From Mesorhizobium sp. B4-1-3 (GTDB taxonomy: Bacteria > Pseudomonadota > Alphaproteobacteria > Rhizobiales > Rhizobiaceae): a stretch of 64,000 nucleotides of DNA. Each line of letters opens with the position of its first letter. The first letter of the stretch is position 1. A program made the translations under genes and the position numbers. Location: the NCBI RefSeq assembly GCF_006439355.1, contig NZ_VFTG01000019.1, forward strand, positions 1 to 64,000, read 5' to 3'. Positions 50,129 through 59,791 of this stretch are shown here, piece after piece. Under the pieces are notes generated by a model. The model made no database searches, had not been told where the DNA came from, and was given only the letters and a program-made list of their open reading frames with translations.

Positions 50129-51234
50129 CGAAGCCGCTCGACATCGTTTTCCTCGGGCTTTCACTATCTTCGTCCTGGGGCAACGGCCATGCGACGACTT
50201 TCCGGGGACTGCTGCGCGCGCTCGGCGAGCTCGGCCATCGCGTCACATTCCTTGAACGCGACGTGCCCTGGTACGCGCATCACAGGGACCTGCGCGACCC
50301 TGATTTCTGCGACTTGCACTACTACGAGACGACCTCGGAGTTGCTCCGCAACCACCGGCAGGAGCTGCAGCGGGCCGACGCAGTGGTGATAGGCTCCTTC
50401 GTGCCGGAAGGCAGGGCGATCATCGACGATCTTGCTTCGCTGTGCACGGGACAGTTCTGCTTTTACGACATCGACACGCCAGTGACGCTGGCGCGGGTTG
50501 CCGAGGGCGATTGCGACTATCTCGCCCTCAGGCAGATCCCCTATTTCGACGTCTATTTCTCCTTCACTGGCGGCCCGACCTTGGAGCGGCTGAAATCCGA
50601 GTTCGGCGCCCGCCGAACGGAGCCGCTCTACTGCTCCGTCGATCCGAAACGACACCATCGTGCCAGGCACGCGATCGAATGGGACCTTGGGTATCTTGGC
50701 ACCTACAGCGCGGACCGGCAGCCCGCCCTCGACGCGCTGCTGCTGGAGCCTGCGCGGCGCCTACCGGACCGCCGCTTCGTCGTTGCCGGCTCGCAATATC
50801 CGTCCGACATCGCCTGGCCGGAGAACGTCGAGCGGATCGAGCACCTGCCGCCCTCCGAGCATGCCGCGTTCTACAGCCGCCAGCGTTACACGCTGAATCT
50901 TACCCGGGCATCGATGATTGCCGCAGGATGGTCGCCCAGCGTGAGGCTCTTCGAGGCCGCCGCCTGCGGCACGCCGATCATCAGCGACCGGTGGCCCGGG
51001 CTCGATGATTTCTTCCCGGCGCCGGCGATCGAGACGGCGGCAAGCACCGCAGATGTCGAGGATATCCTAAACGCCAAATCCGAGCGGGAAAGGCTCGACA
51101 TGGCCAGGGCGGCGCGGGAGGCGGTGCTTTCAAGACATACCGCCCTGGCGCGGGCGCGTGAATTCGTTTCGGCGCTGACGCCGTCCGTTGGAACGCGTCC
51201 GGCGATCGATCTGGACGTCGAAAGTGCAGCATGA
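50125..51234 (+). CDS. CgeB-like glycosyltransferase 3
   Basis: 369 residues, the closest relative of copy 4 at 56178. Both share LSSSWGNGHATTFRGLLRAL (or a near match), FYDIDTPVTLARV, FSFTGGPTLERL, LGYLGTYSADRQPAL, GWSPSVRLFEAAACGTPIIS and a late SRHTA/DEHTS. The near-identity of layout points to duplication within the cluster. Coupled by ATGA overlaps on both sides. Confidence 0.9.
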   Translation: MTKPLDIVFLGLSLSSSWGNGHATTFRGLLRALGELGHRVTFLERDVPWYAHHRDLRDPDFCDLHYYETTSELLRNHRQELQRADAVVIGSFVPEGRAIIDDLASLCTGQFCFYDIDTPVTLARVAEGDCDYLALRQIPYFDVYFSFTGGPTLERLKSEFGARRTEPLYCSVDPKRHHRARHAIEWDLGYLGTYSADRQPALDALLLEPARRLPDRRFVVAGSQYPSDIAWPENVERIEHLPPSEHAAFYSRQRYTLNLTRASMIAAGWSPSVRLFEAAACGTPIISDRWPGLDDFFPAPAIETAASTADVEDILNAKSERERLDMARAAREAVLSRHTALARAREFVSALTPSVGTRPAIDLDVESAA

Positions 51235-52292
51235 GTGACAGACAGGAGACCATCGAGATGCGGCGATCAAAAAGGGCTGAAAAAACACAGACGGCGCTTG
51301 TTGCCGGCGGTGCCGGTTTCCTCGGTTCGCATTTGTGCGAGGCGCTGCTGCATGACGGCTATCGTGTGATCTGCGTCGACAATTTCCTTACTGGCAGAAT
51401 GGAGAACATCGGCTCGCTGGTTGGCCTGGCGCGCTTTCGGCTGATCGAGCAGGATGTTTGCACGCCGCTGGAACTCGGTGAACCTGTCGATCGCGTTTTC
51501 AATCTGGCCTGCGCGGCATCGCCCCCTCGTTATCAGGCCGACCCGATCCACACGACGCGCACCTGTGTCATCGGGACCCTAAATCTTCTCGAGCTCGCCG
51601 CCAGCAACGGTGCCCGCTTCCTGCAGGCATCGACCAGCGAAGTCTATGGCGATCCGGAACAGCATCCGCAGCGCGAGGACTATGTCGGCCACGTCAACTG
51701 CACGGGACCGCGAGCCTGTTACGACGAGGGCAAGCGCGCCGCCGAAACGCTCTGCTTCGATTATCTGCGAGCCGCGATGGCCGATATTCGCGTGGCCCGC
51801 ATCTTCAACACATATGGGCCCAGGATGGACCCTGCCGACGGCCGCATCGTCTCGAACCTGGTCATGCAAGCGATCGAAAAGCGGCCGCTGACGATATTCG
51901 GGGACGGCCGACAGACCCGCTCCTTCTGCTATGTCACTGATCTGGTCGAGGGACTGCGCCGCCTGATGGATGTCGATCCAAATCCGCGCGAACCGGTCAA
52001 TCTCGGCAATCCTGGAGAGTTTTCGATCCTCGAGCTGGCAAGATTGGTGCGCGAACTGACCGGCACCAGATCGCCCGTGAAGTACCTGCCGTTGCCGCAG
52101 GACGACCCGCGCCGCCGGCGCCCCGACATAAGCCGCGCAAAGGCGCTCCTCGGCTGGTCGCCCCAGGTGCCTCTAAGGCAAGGCCTGCTGCAGACGATCG
52201 TCTACTTTTCAAATATGGACGACTTGGCGACCGAGCCCGTGGTTGCGATCGACAGAGCAGGCGGAGGAAAGCTGCAGGACCTGCAGCTCTGA
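51231..52292 (+). CDS. Extended SDR, UDP-glucuronate decarboxylase-like
   Basis: 353 residues: VAGGAGFLGSHLCEALL, NLACAASPPRYQADPIHTTR, STSEVYGDPEQHPQ, and YDEGKRAAETL (YxxxK) followed by RIFNTYGPRMDPADGRI. This string set is typical of UDP-xylose synthase, which makes UDP-xylose from UDP-glucuronate. A ~35-residue C-terminal extension is unlike the usual enzyme. ATGA overlap upstream; last gene of the first co-directional block. Confidence 0.9.
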   Translation: MSDRQETIEMRRSKRAEKTQTALVAGGAGFLGSHLCEALLHDGYRVICVDNFLTGRMENIGSLVGLARFRLIEQDVCTPLELGEPVDRVFNLACAASPPRYQADPIHTTRTCVIGTLNLLELAASNGARFLQASTSEVYGDPEQHPQREDYVGHVNCTGPRACYDEGKRAAETLCFDYLRAAMADIRVARIFNTYGPRMDPADGRIVSNLVMQAIEKRPLTIFGDGRQTRSFCYVTDLVEGLRRLMDVDPNPREPVNLGNPGEFSILELARLVRELTGTRSPVKYLPLPQDDPRRRRPDISRAKALLGWSPQVPLRQGLLQTIVYFSNMDDLATEPVVAIDRAGGGKLQDLQL

Positions 52293-52318
52293 AGCAGCGG
52301 CATCTTTTTCACCGGGGC

Positions 52319-52343
52319 GGAACAACCAGCAGACATCGCGGTT
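52319..52343 (+). promoter_or_regulatory. Candidate EcfG promoter
   Basis: GGAAC, 17 bases, GTT, 30 bases before the 61-residue gene. Confidence 0.6.
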
Positions 52344-52373
52344 GGGCATGACAACCGCGTTGGAGGAAGAGCT

Positions 52374-52559
52374 GTGCAGTCGAAGCGATCAGTCAAGGAC
52401 ATCGAGCAGATGGCGGCGGCGGAAACGGCCGCATTCTTGCGAAGAGCTTCCATTACCTATCTCGAGTGCTGCGTCAGCCTGATGATGACGCATCTGCGAC
52501 GCGAGGAAGTGGCAAACATCCTGGAGCAGGAAGCCGACATGCTGCGCAGGCTGGACTGA
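52374..52559 (+). CDS. Small protein of unknown function inside the glycan cluster
   Basis: 61 residues from a GTG with GGAGGAAG upstream. Helical: VKDIEQMAAAETAAFLRRAS, then VSLMMTHLRREEVANILEQ. It has its own EcfG-like promoter. The stop TGA abuts the stop of the convergent minus-strand gene with no base between. No family recognised. Confidence 0.65.
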   Translation: MQSKRSVKDIEQMAAAETAAFLRRASITYLECCVSLMMTHLRREEVANILEQEADMLRRLD

Positions 52560-54308
52560 TCAAGTCTTCAAGCGCTCGGTGAAACGCGAAAGCCTGATCT
52601 GGTAACGGTCAGCGGCGCGAATGGCCTTCACCCGATCACGGCCCTCTGCAGACTGTTCGGCCATCGTCCACAGGCCAAGCTGCAACGCGAGATAGCAGGG
52701 CTCCATGTGATCGACCAGGGAACGATCGACGGCACGCGACATTTCTGTCTCGATGCCTTTGATGAGCCGCGCAAGCTCGGCTTCGCAAAGCTCATATTCA
52801 ACCCTCGCGCCTGCAATGTCCCACGCTATGTCCTGACAGCCGACGATGTCGTGCGAGCGGCAGTGGTCGACGGCATCCGTCTTGAGCACGGTCCCGTCCT
52901 GGCGAACCAGAAATTCCCATGGATGAAGGCGCCCGTCGATCTCGATCCTCCCCAGCCCGGTCTGTGACGGGTTGCGGGCGAACCAACCCGCCAATACTTT
53001 GGCCCGACCTTCTCCCAAAGCTTCCCTGCAGTTTTGTACGGCCATGTCGACAAGCTTTTCCAGCGAGGCGCCGGCCTCGTCGGTCGGCAGCTTGGCGGCG
53101 CGCCAGCCGAGATAGCGCCCGAGCCAGTCGATCAGCACATCTCTGGGCAGCCCTGCCCGGTCCAGCCTGCCGGCATCGATCCAGCGCTCGACCAGGAAAC
53201 CGTGACAGACACCGGCAGGCTGAGCGCCAAAGCCCGCTTCGTGGAGTGCCTTGGCCGTACGCAGCTTGCGCTGGCCGGCCTCGCCGAAACCTGCGAACTT
53301 GACCAGCCAGCGCTCGCCGCCGACCGAAGCGATGAATTTGCGCCGCTCGAATGCCGGGAATATCGGGGGCCAAGCGCCGGTCGGTACTGAAAGAACTTCG
53401 CGCCATGCGCCGCCTGAAATTTCATGAAGCTCAACATCAGCCTTGCCGAGCAAATGTCCTATCCAGTCCCGCAGCCCGGGGCCGACCGCGCCATCAAAGA
53501 CGTCTTCGAAATCCGCGACATGACTTTGGCACTGCGACAAGGCAGCGACAGTTTCGGCAGCAGCTTGCGCGCCCGGGCCGCCGCGGTGGCTCGGGAACAG
53601 ATGAATGCGCTCATGGTCGATGCCGTGCCGCCCAAGCCAGGCAATGACAGCATGAAAGGAACTGCCGGAGAGACCCGGACCTTCATCGACGATGGCAAAT
53701 TCGGACTGCGGTCTGTCGAGCCAAGAACCCAGGAGTTCGGGCGCGGCGCTTATGTGCCGGGAAAACGGATGGCCGATCGGTCGCAGGCTGATAGGCGGCG
53801 GCGCATGTAGGGCGGCGGCCACCATCGCCGCGAGGCCGAGACCGATGCTGCGGATTCCGATGACGCATGTGTTTGCGCCGAGGCCCGACCCCAGCGCCGC
53901 AAGCAGATAGGTTTCCGGGTAGAGGGCGTACAGCGCATAGCCTTCAGCCGGTCCGGTGGTTATTGCGCTGCCGCAGTCGATGCCGGCAAGCTTTGCAAGC
54001 AGCGACGCATCAAGCACTCCGCTTCGAGCAAATCCTTGTTGCCAGGACCGCAGCACTTCCTGCGACAACTCGACGAGAATTTCCGACCCGAGCTTCTGTC
54101 TCGACGAACTGCTGTCGACGCCTGTTATGTCGAATTCCGCATCGGCGAGGCCCTGCAGAAGTTCGGAGGCGGTGACGAATAGATCGACCACAGCGGCGTG
54201 ACGTTCGAGGCCGGCAGGCAGATCGCCGATAGCTCCAGCCGCGGCCAAGACAGCCTTCCGGAGCTGTTTTGCGCTACGCGTTCGCTTGTGGTCGCCGAAG
54301 ACGATCAT
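52560..54308 (-). CDS. Fusion of a phosphoribosyltransferase-like domain and an APH-like kinase domain
   Basis: 582 residues. Residues ~120-260 look like a PRTase: YALYALYPETYLLAALG, CVIGIRSIGLGLAAMVAAAL, SLRPIGHPFSRHI, and the PRPP-loop-like IVDEGPGLSGSSFHAV near residue 215. Residues ~320-530 resemble a protein-kinase-like/aminoglycoside phosphotransferase fold: WLVKFAGFGEAG (Lys), FLVERWID hinge, DGRLHPWEFLV catalytic loop and KTDAVDH metal loop, then DIAWDIAGA. The start MIVFGDHK has CAGGAG upstream. It lies opposite in strand between two halves of the glycan cluster. Role unknown; it may phosphorylate or ribosylate a cluster intermediate. Confidence 0.8.
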   Translation of the reverse strand: MIVFGDHKRTRSAKQLRKAVLAAAGAIGDLPAGLERHAAVVDLFVTASELLQGLADAEFDITGVDSSSSRQKLGSEILVELSQEVLRSWQQGFARSGVLDASLLAKLAGIDCGSAITTGPAEGYALYALYPETYLLAALGSGLGANTCVIGIRSIGLGLAAMVAAALHAPPPISLRPIGHPFSRHISAAPELLGSWLDRPQSEFAIVDEGPGLSGSSFHAVIAWLGRHGIDHERIHLFPSHRGGPGAQAAAETVAALSQCQSHVADFEDVFDGAVGPGLRDWIGHLLGKADVELHEISGGAWREVLSVPTGAWPPIFPAFERRKFIASVGGERWLVKFAGFGEAGQRKLRTAKALHEAGFGAQPAGVCHGFLVERWIDAGRLDRAGLPRDVLIDWLGRYLGWRAAKLPTDEAGASLEKLVDMAVQNCREALGEGRAKVLAGWFARNPSQTGLGRIEIDGRLHPWEFLVRQDGTVLKTDAVDHCRSHDIVGCQDIAWDIAGARVEYELCEAELARLIKGIETEMSRAVDRSLVDHMEPCYLALQLGLWTMAEQSAEGRDRVKAIRAADRYQIRLSRFTERLKT

Positions 54309-54395
54309 ACGGCTCCTGCCTAGCTGTCTGGCCGCCAACGCGAAGCGGCGCCTGTTTGATCCGCAATCAGGCTCACCAATTTTTCGCGGCGCGAA

Positions 54396-54420
54396 GGAAC
54401 ATTCGAGGCCACTCCCGGTT
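54396..54420 (+). promoter_or_regulatory. Candidate EcfG promoter of the glycan cluster (second half)
   Basis: GGAAC, 17 bases, GTT, 45 bases before the inositol-phosphate synthase start. The nine genes to 62753 follow with gaps of at most 18 bases. Confidence 0.6.
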
Positions 54421-54465
54421 CGGCGGCGAGGAACTTACCTCCAACTTAAAAGAGGCAGTGGTTTC

Positions 54466-55565
<1,100 letters not shown>

Positions 55566-55569
<4 letters not shown>

Positions 55570-56162
55570 CCACCACGTTCTTTCTCATCCGCCATGCGGC
55601 GCATGATCATGTTGGCTCGTACCTGGCCGGGCGGCTTGAAGGCGTTCGCCTCGGTGAAGCCGGCCAGGCGCAGGCGCTGCATCTCGCGCGACGGATGGCG
55701 CGAGAGCCGCTCTCAGCGATCTTCAGCAGTCCGCGCGAGCGCACGCTCGAAACGGCGAAGCCGATCGCGATCGCTTGCGAGGTTGAGAAGATCGCGATCT
55801 GCAAGGAACTCGACGAGATCGACTTCGGCGAGTGGTCCGGCAAGACCTTCGAAGAACTGAACGGCGACGCAAGCTGGCGACTTTGGAACGACCAGCGCCA
55901 GAGCGCCCGCACGCCGAGCGGCGAGACTATGCTTGATGTCCAGCACAGGATGATCGGCCTGATGGACGCGCTGCGCGAGAATGGACAGGGTCAGTGCATC
56001 GCACTTATCAGCCATGCCGATGTGATCAAGGCGGCTGTCTGCGCGGTCCTTGGCCTGCAGCTCGGCGATTGCTTTCGCTTCGACATCGAGCCGGCCTCCA
56101 TCACAACGGTCGTCCACGGCGACTGGGGCTCCAAGCTGATTCGTTTGAATGAAATCGCCTGA
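55566..56162 (+). CDS. Histidine phosphatase family protein
   Basis: 198 residues. LIRHAAHDH near residue 8 is the phospho-His motif (RHA rather than the usual RHG), SSPRERTLETA and LISHADVIKAA give the other catalytic Arg and His, and EIDFGEWSGK the Glu. Dephosphorylates a small phosphoester. Coupled to inositol-phosphate synthase by ATGA, so inositol-phosphate dephosphorylation is a reasonable guess. No usual inositol monophosphatase is present in the cluster. Confidence 0.9.
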
Positions 56163-56177
56163 CGGGAGCGGTAACCG

Positions 56178-57278
56178 ATGCGCATGGTCATTTTCGGCCT
56201 CACCGTCACATCCTCATGGGGCAACGGGCATGCCACGCTCTGGCGTGGACTGATTGGCGCGCTGGCGCCGCTTGGCTGGTCGATCAGCTTCTTCGAACGC
56301 GATACGCACTACTATGCCGGCGCCAGGGACATCGACCGGCTGAACGGCGGCGATGTCGTTCTCTACCCGGCATGGGAGGATATCCGCCAAGAGGCCGAGA
56401 CCGCGATACGGCAGGCCGACGTCGTCATCGTCACCTCCTATTGTCCAGACGCTGTCGAGGCCTCGCGGCTCGCCAACGATACCTGTCGCGGGCTGAAAGT
56501 GTTCTATGACCTCGATACACCGGTGACGCTGGCGAGCATCGAGCGAGGTGATTATCCAGCCTATTTCGAGCCGGACTGCTTGAGCGATTTCGACTTGATC
56601 CTGAGCTATACCGGAGGGCCGGCGATCGATGCGCTGAGGACCATCCTAGGCGTGCGCCATGTCCTGCCGCTCTACGGCCATGTCGACCCCGACCGGCACC
56701 GGCCGGCGCAGCCAAGGTCCGAATTCGCCGGCGACCTGTCCTATCTCGGCACCTATGCCGAGGACCGGCAGACAGCCGTGGAAACACTGCTTGTCGCTGC
56801 CGCCGCGCGGCTTCCAAACCGCCGTTTCATCATCGGCGGGGCGCAGTACCCGCAGGACTTCCCATGGAGCAGCAATATCTTTTTCGTCAGGCACCTGCCG
56901 CCCGCCGATCACCCTGCCTTCTTTTCCTCCTCGCGCCTCACGCTGAACGTCACCCGCGAGGCGATGGCGCGAAAGGGTTGGTGCCCGTCAGGCCGTCTGT
57001 TCGAGGCAGCCGCCTGCGGCGCCGCAATCATCTCCGACGACTGGGCCGGCCTCGACAGCTTCTTCACGCCGGGCAGCGATATCCTTCTGGCGCACAGCAC
57101 CGGCGATGTCGTTGCCGCGCTTGGCCTGTCCGACAATGAGATCGCGACGCTCGGCCGCCGCGCCAGGGAGCGCGTCCTCGACGAGCACACATCCGCGCAT
57201 CGTGCCGCCGAACTCGACCGAATCCTGAACGACGCTTTCGCGTCCAAGGCGAGAGGAACAATGGAGGAAGTCGTCTGA
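56178..57278 (+). CDS. CgeB-like glycosyltransferase 4
   Basis: 366 residues, closely matching copy 3: LTVTSSWGNGHATLWRGLIG, FYDLDTPVTLASIERGD, LSYTGGPAIDALR, LSYLGTYAEDRQTAVETLL, and CPSGRLFEAAACGAAIISDD. Strong ribosome site GGGAGCGG. The stop overlaps the nucleotidyltransferase start (TGATG). Confidence 0.9.
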   Translation: MRMVIFGLTVTSSWGNGHATLWRGLIGALAPLGWSISFFERDTHYYAGARDIDRLNGGDVVLYPAWEDIRQEAETAIRQADVVIVTSYCPDAVEASRLANDTCRGLKVFYDLDTPVTLASIERGDYPAYFEPDCLSDFDLILSYTGGPAIDALRTILGVRHVLPLYGHVDPDRHRPAQPRSEFAGDLSYLGTYAEDRQTAVETLLVAAAARLPNRRFIIGGAQYPQDFPWSSNIFFVRHLPPADHPAFFSSSRLTLNVTREAMARKGWCPSGRLFEAAACGAAIISDDWAGLDSFFTPGSDILLAHSTGDVVAALGLSDNEIATLGRRARERVLDEHTSAHRAAELDRILNDAFASKARGTMEEVV

Positions 57279-58081
57279 TGTTGGGCATCGTGCCGGCCGC
57301 CGGTCGCGGCAGCCGCATTCAGCCGCTGGGCTTTTCCAAGGAGTTGCTGCCGGTCGGCAGCCGGCTCGACGGGCAGACCGAGCGCCCATGCGCGGTGAGC
57401 GAATATCTGGTACGGCGGATGGTGCGCAATGGCGTCGACCGCATCTGCTTCATCATCGGCTCCGGCAAGTCGGACATCCTCGAATATTACGCCGCCGGCT
57501 ATGGCGACGCCGCAGCAATCTTCGTGGCGCAACCGTCTCCGGTTGGACTTTGCGACGCGATCTTCCGCGCGGCACCGCTTGTGACGCCGGACGAAACGGT
57601 CCTGATCGGCCTGCCCGACACGATCTGGTTTCCTGAAGACGGCTTCTGCCATCTGGCCGACGACCGGCTGTCCTTCCTGATGTTTCCGGTCGAACGCCCG
57701 GAACTGTTCGACGCCGTCGTCCTCGATGGCAACGGCCGGGTCGAGCAGATCCAGGTCAAGCAAGCGGACGCCGCGACAAACTGGGTCTGGGGCGCCTTCA
57801 AGATGCCAGGCCGCATCTTCCATCAACTGGCGGCACTGTGGCGCCAGCGCGATGGTTCTGACGAGTATTTCGGCACGTTGGTCAACGCCTATCTCGCCGG
57901 CGGAGGCGAGGCCTACGGTGTCAAGGCCGGGACCGCCTATGTCGATGTCGGTACTTTCAACGGCTACCGCACCGCGCTCAGGCTGCTCGAAAGCAATGAT
58001 GCCGTCGATGATCTGACCCTGACGATATTTGCATCGCAGGACCGTTCGGCAGTGCCAACCGTTCCAGGCGAAGGAGCTTAG
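57278..58081 (+). CDS. Sugar-phosphate nucleotidyltransferase
   Basis: 267 residues. PAAGRGSRIQPLGFSKELLP is the nucleotide-binding signature of the RfbA/GalU-type fold. LIGLPDTIWFPEDGF provides the metal-binding Asp, and AGTAYVDVGTFNGYRTAL the C-terminal conserved Asp. It activates a sugar phosphate, or possibly inositol phosphate as in CDP-inositol pathways, using CTP, UTP or dTTP; specificity is not readable. TGATG coupling with copy 4. Confidence 0.9.
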   Translation: MLGIVPAAGRGSRIQPLGFSKELLPVGSRLDGQTERPCAVSEYLVRRMVRNGVDRICFIIGSGKSDILEYYAAGYGDAAAIFVAQPSPVGLCDAIFRAAPLVTPDETVLIGLPDTIWFPEDGFCHLADDRLSFLMFPVERPELFDAVVLDGNGRVEQIQVKQADAATNWVWGAFKMPGRIFHQLAALWRQRDGSDEYFGTLVNAYLAGGGEAYGVKAGTAYVDVGTFNGYRTALRLLESNDAVDDLTLTIFASQDRSAVPTVPGEGA

Positions 58082-58083
58082 CC

Positions 58084-58845
58084 ATGCTGCACTCCAGCAC
58101 GGAAATACGTCGCCGCATCGACGCATTGGGGCCGTGGTTTCACAATATGGAACTGGCGGGCGTGGAGACTGCTCCCGATCATTTCCTCGGCAACTACCCG
58201 CTGATCAAATGGCGCAAATTCGCGGATGCCATTCCGACTGATCTCTCGGGCAAGTCGGTGCTCGATATCGGCTGCAACGCAGGCTTCTACTCGATCGAAA
58301 TGAAGAAACGTGGCGCCGATCGCGTGCTCGGAATCGACTTCGACGAAGCCTATCTCGCCCAGGCGCGCTTCGCCGCCGAGATCGCCGACTGCGACATCGA
58401 GTTCCGTGAATTGTCGGTCTACGACGTCGCATCGCTTGGCGAGCGCTTCGACATCGTGCTGTTCATGGGCGTGCTTTACCACCTGCGCCACCCGCTGCTG
58501 GCGCTAGACCTGATCCGCGCGCATGTCGCGAGCGACCTGATGATCTTCCAGTCGATGCAGCGCGGCAGCGGCAAGGTCCTGCCACTTGAGCAGAACTACC
58601 ATTTCTGGACACGCGACCTCTTCGATCAGCCCGAATTTCCGAAACTGCACTTCATCGAGCATCGCTATGCGGACGACCCCACCAACTGGTGGATTCCGAA
58701 CCGCGCCTGCACCGAAGCGATGCTGCGCAGTGCCGGTTTCGACATCCTGCTCCACCCGGAAGACGAGGTCTATTTCTGTCGCGCGTCTGGTGAACCGACC
58801 GGCAGCGCCGCCGTCTATCCTTCGAAAGGAGAGACCAATGATTGA
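58084..58845 (+). CDS. SAM-dependent methyltransferase
   Basis: 253 residues. VLDIGCNAGFYSIEMKKRGA is SAM motif I near residue 62, with IDFDEAYLAQARFAAE and FMGVLYHLRHPLLALDLI. The arrangement resembles CmoB-like enzymes, and I recall a TIGRFAM family (TIGR04290) of such methyltransferases in similar oligosaccharide loci, unchecked. GGAG before the ATG. Probably methylates a sugar or inositol hydroxyl. Overlaps the next gene by 8 bases. Confidence 0.9.
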   Translation: MLHSSTEIRRRIDALGPWFHNMELAGVETAPDHFLGNYPLIKWRKFADAIPTDLSGKSVLDIGCNAGFYSIEMKKRGADRVLGIDFDEAYLAQARFAAEIADCDIEFRELSVYDVASLGERFDIVLFMGVLYHLRHPLLALDLIRAHVASDLMIFQSMQRGSGKVLPLEQNYHFWTRDLFDQPEFPKLHFIEHRYADDPTNWWIPNRACTEAMLRSAGFDILLHPEDEVYFCRASGEPTGSAAVYPSKGETND

Positions 58846-59773
58846 AGCCGCCATGATCTGGAACGAGCCCAACAACAAATCGCACTGGGACCCGGAGCTC
58901 GACCCGGACTGGAGCCGTTTTGCCACAATGGCGACCCTGGCGGCCGATGCAATCGGCCGGGAGAACCCGGCCGTCACAAAGGTGCTGGGCGGCATTTCGC
59001 CGATCGACGCAGGCTTCATGACGCGCATGAAGGAGTTCGGCGTGCTCGACGGTGTGGACGCCGTCGCCGTGCATGGCTTCCCGCTCGATTGGAACCTTTG
59101 GCAGATTCATGAGTGGCCGCAGAAGCTTGGCGAGATCGCCGCCGTCACCGATCTGCCGATCTGGGTCAGCGAAGTCGGCGTCTCGACCTTCGGCGCTGAG
59201 GAGATCCAGCTCTGGGGCCTGCGCCGCACGGCCGAATTGCTGCTCCCAATCGCGCCGCGGGTTCAATGGTACAGCCTCTATGACCTGCCACGTTCGTGGG
59301 AGGCGACGACGCGCCATCGGGAAGCGGAAGGTTCGTCCTATTACAGGCATTTCTACATGGGCCTGCTTCGCGAGGACGGCACGCCAAAGCCGGCGCTCGA
59401 GGAGTTCGTTCGCCACACTCCGCAAATGGGCCTGGTCCAGTGGTTCCATTACGAGGACCATCGGTTGGACGATGCTGTTGCCTGGATGAAACGTCTGGGC
59501 GTTACGCACCTGCGCACCGGCCTGTCCTGGGCCGACAGTTTTCGGCCGAATGCGCTGGACTGGTTCGACCGCCAGATGGAAGCGCTCGCCGACTTCAACG
59601 TCACCGTCACCTTCTGCTTCACGCCGGAGCACCGCGGTCTGCAGCCTCATCACACCAGCCCGCCCCAGATCCCCGAGGAGTTCGCCGAGTTCTGCGCAGC
59701 GATGATCCGACGCCATGCTCCCGCGATCGGCGACGAAATGGCAGCACCGCAACGTGTGTCGGCGGCATGGTGA
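58838..59773 (+). CDS. Glycosidase-like protein with its barrel halves in swapped order
   Basis: 311 residues from an ATG with AAAGGAG upstream. WNEPNN with the acid/base Glu at residue 10 and WVSEVGVS with the nucleophile Glu at residue 112 are the clan-A (GH39/GH5-like) pair. In normal enzymes the NEP motif comes ~150 residues in. Here HFYMGLLREDGTPKPALEEF, which looks like the C-terminal end of such a barrel, is at 171-190. It is followed by FHYEDHRLDDAVAWMKRLGV and LRTGLSWADS (residues 203-234), which look like the first strands. The protein thus reads as a circular permutation. No signal peptide; cytosolic. Confidence 0.75.
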   Translation: MIEAAMIWNEPNNKSHWDPELDPDWSRFATMATLAADAIGRENPAVTKVLGGISPIDAGFMTRMKEFGVLDGVDAVAVHGFPLDWNLWQIHEWPQKLGEIAAVTDLPIWVSEVGVSTFGAEEIQLWGLRRTAELLLPIAPRVQWYSLYDLPRSWEATTRHREAEGSSYYRHFYMGLLREDGTPKPALEEFVRHTPQMGLVQWFHYEDHRLDDAVAWMKRLGVTHLRTGLSWADSFRPNALDWFDRQMEALADFNVTVTFCFTPEHRGLQPHHTSPPQIPEEFAEFCAAMIRRHAPAIGDEMAAPQRVSAAW

Positions 59774-59791
59774 GGCCCGGCTCGACCAGCG

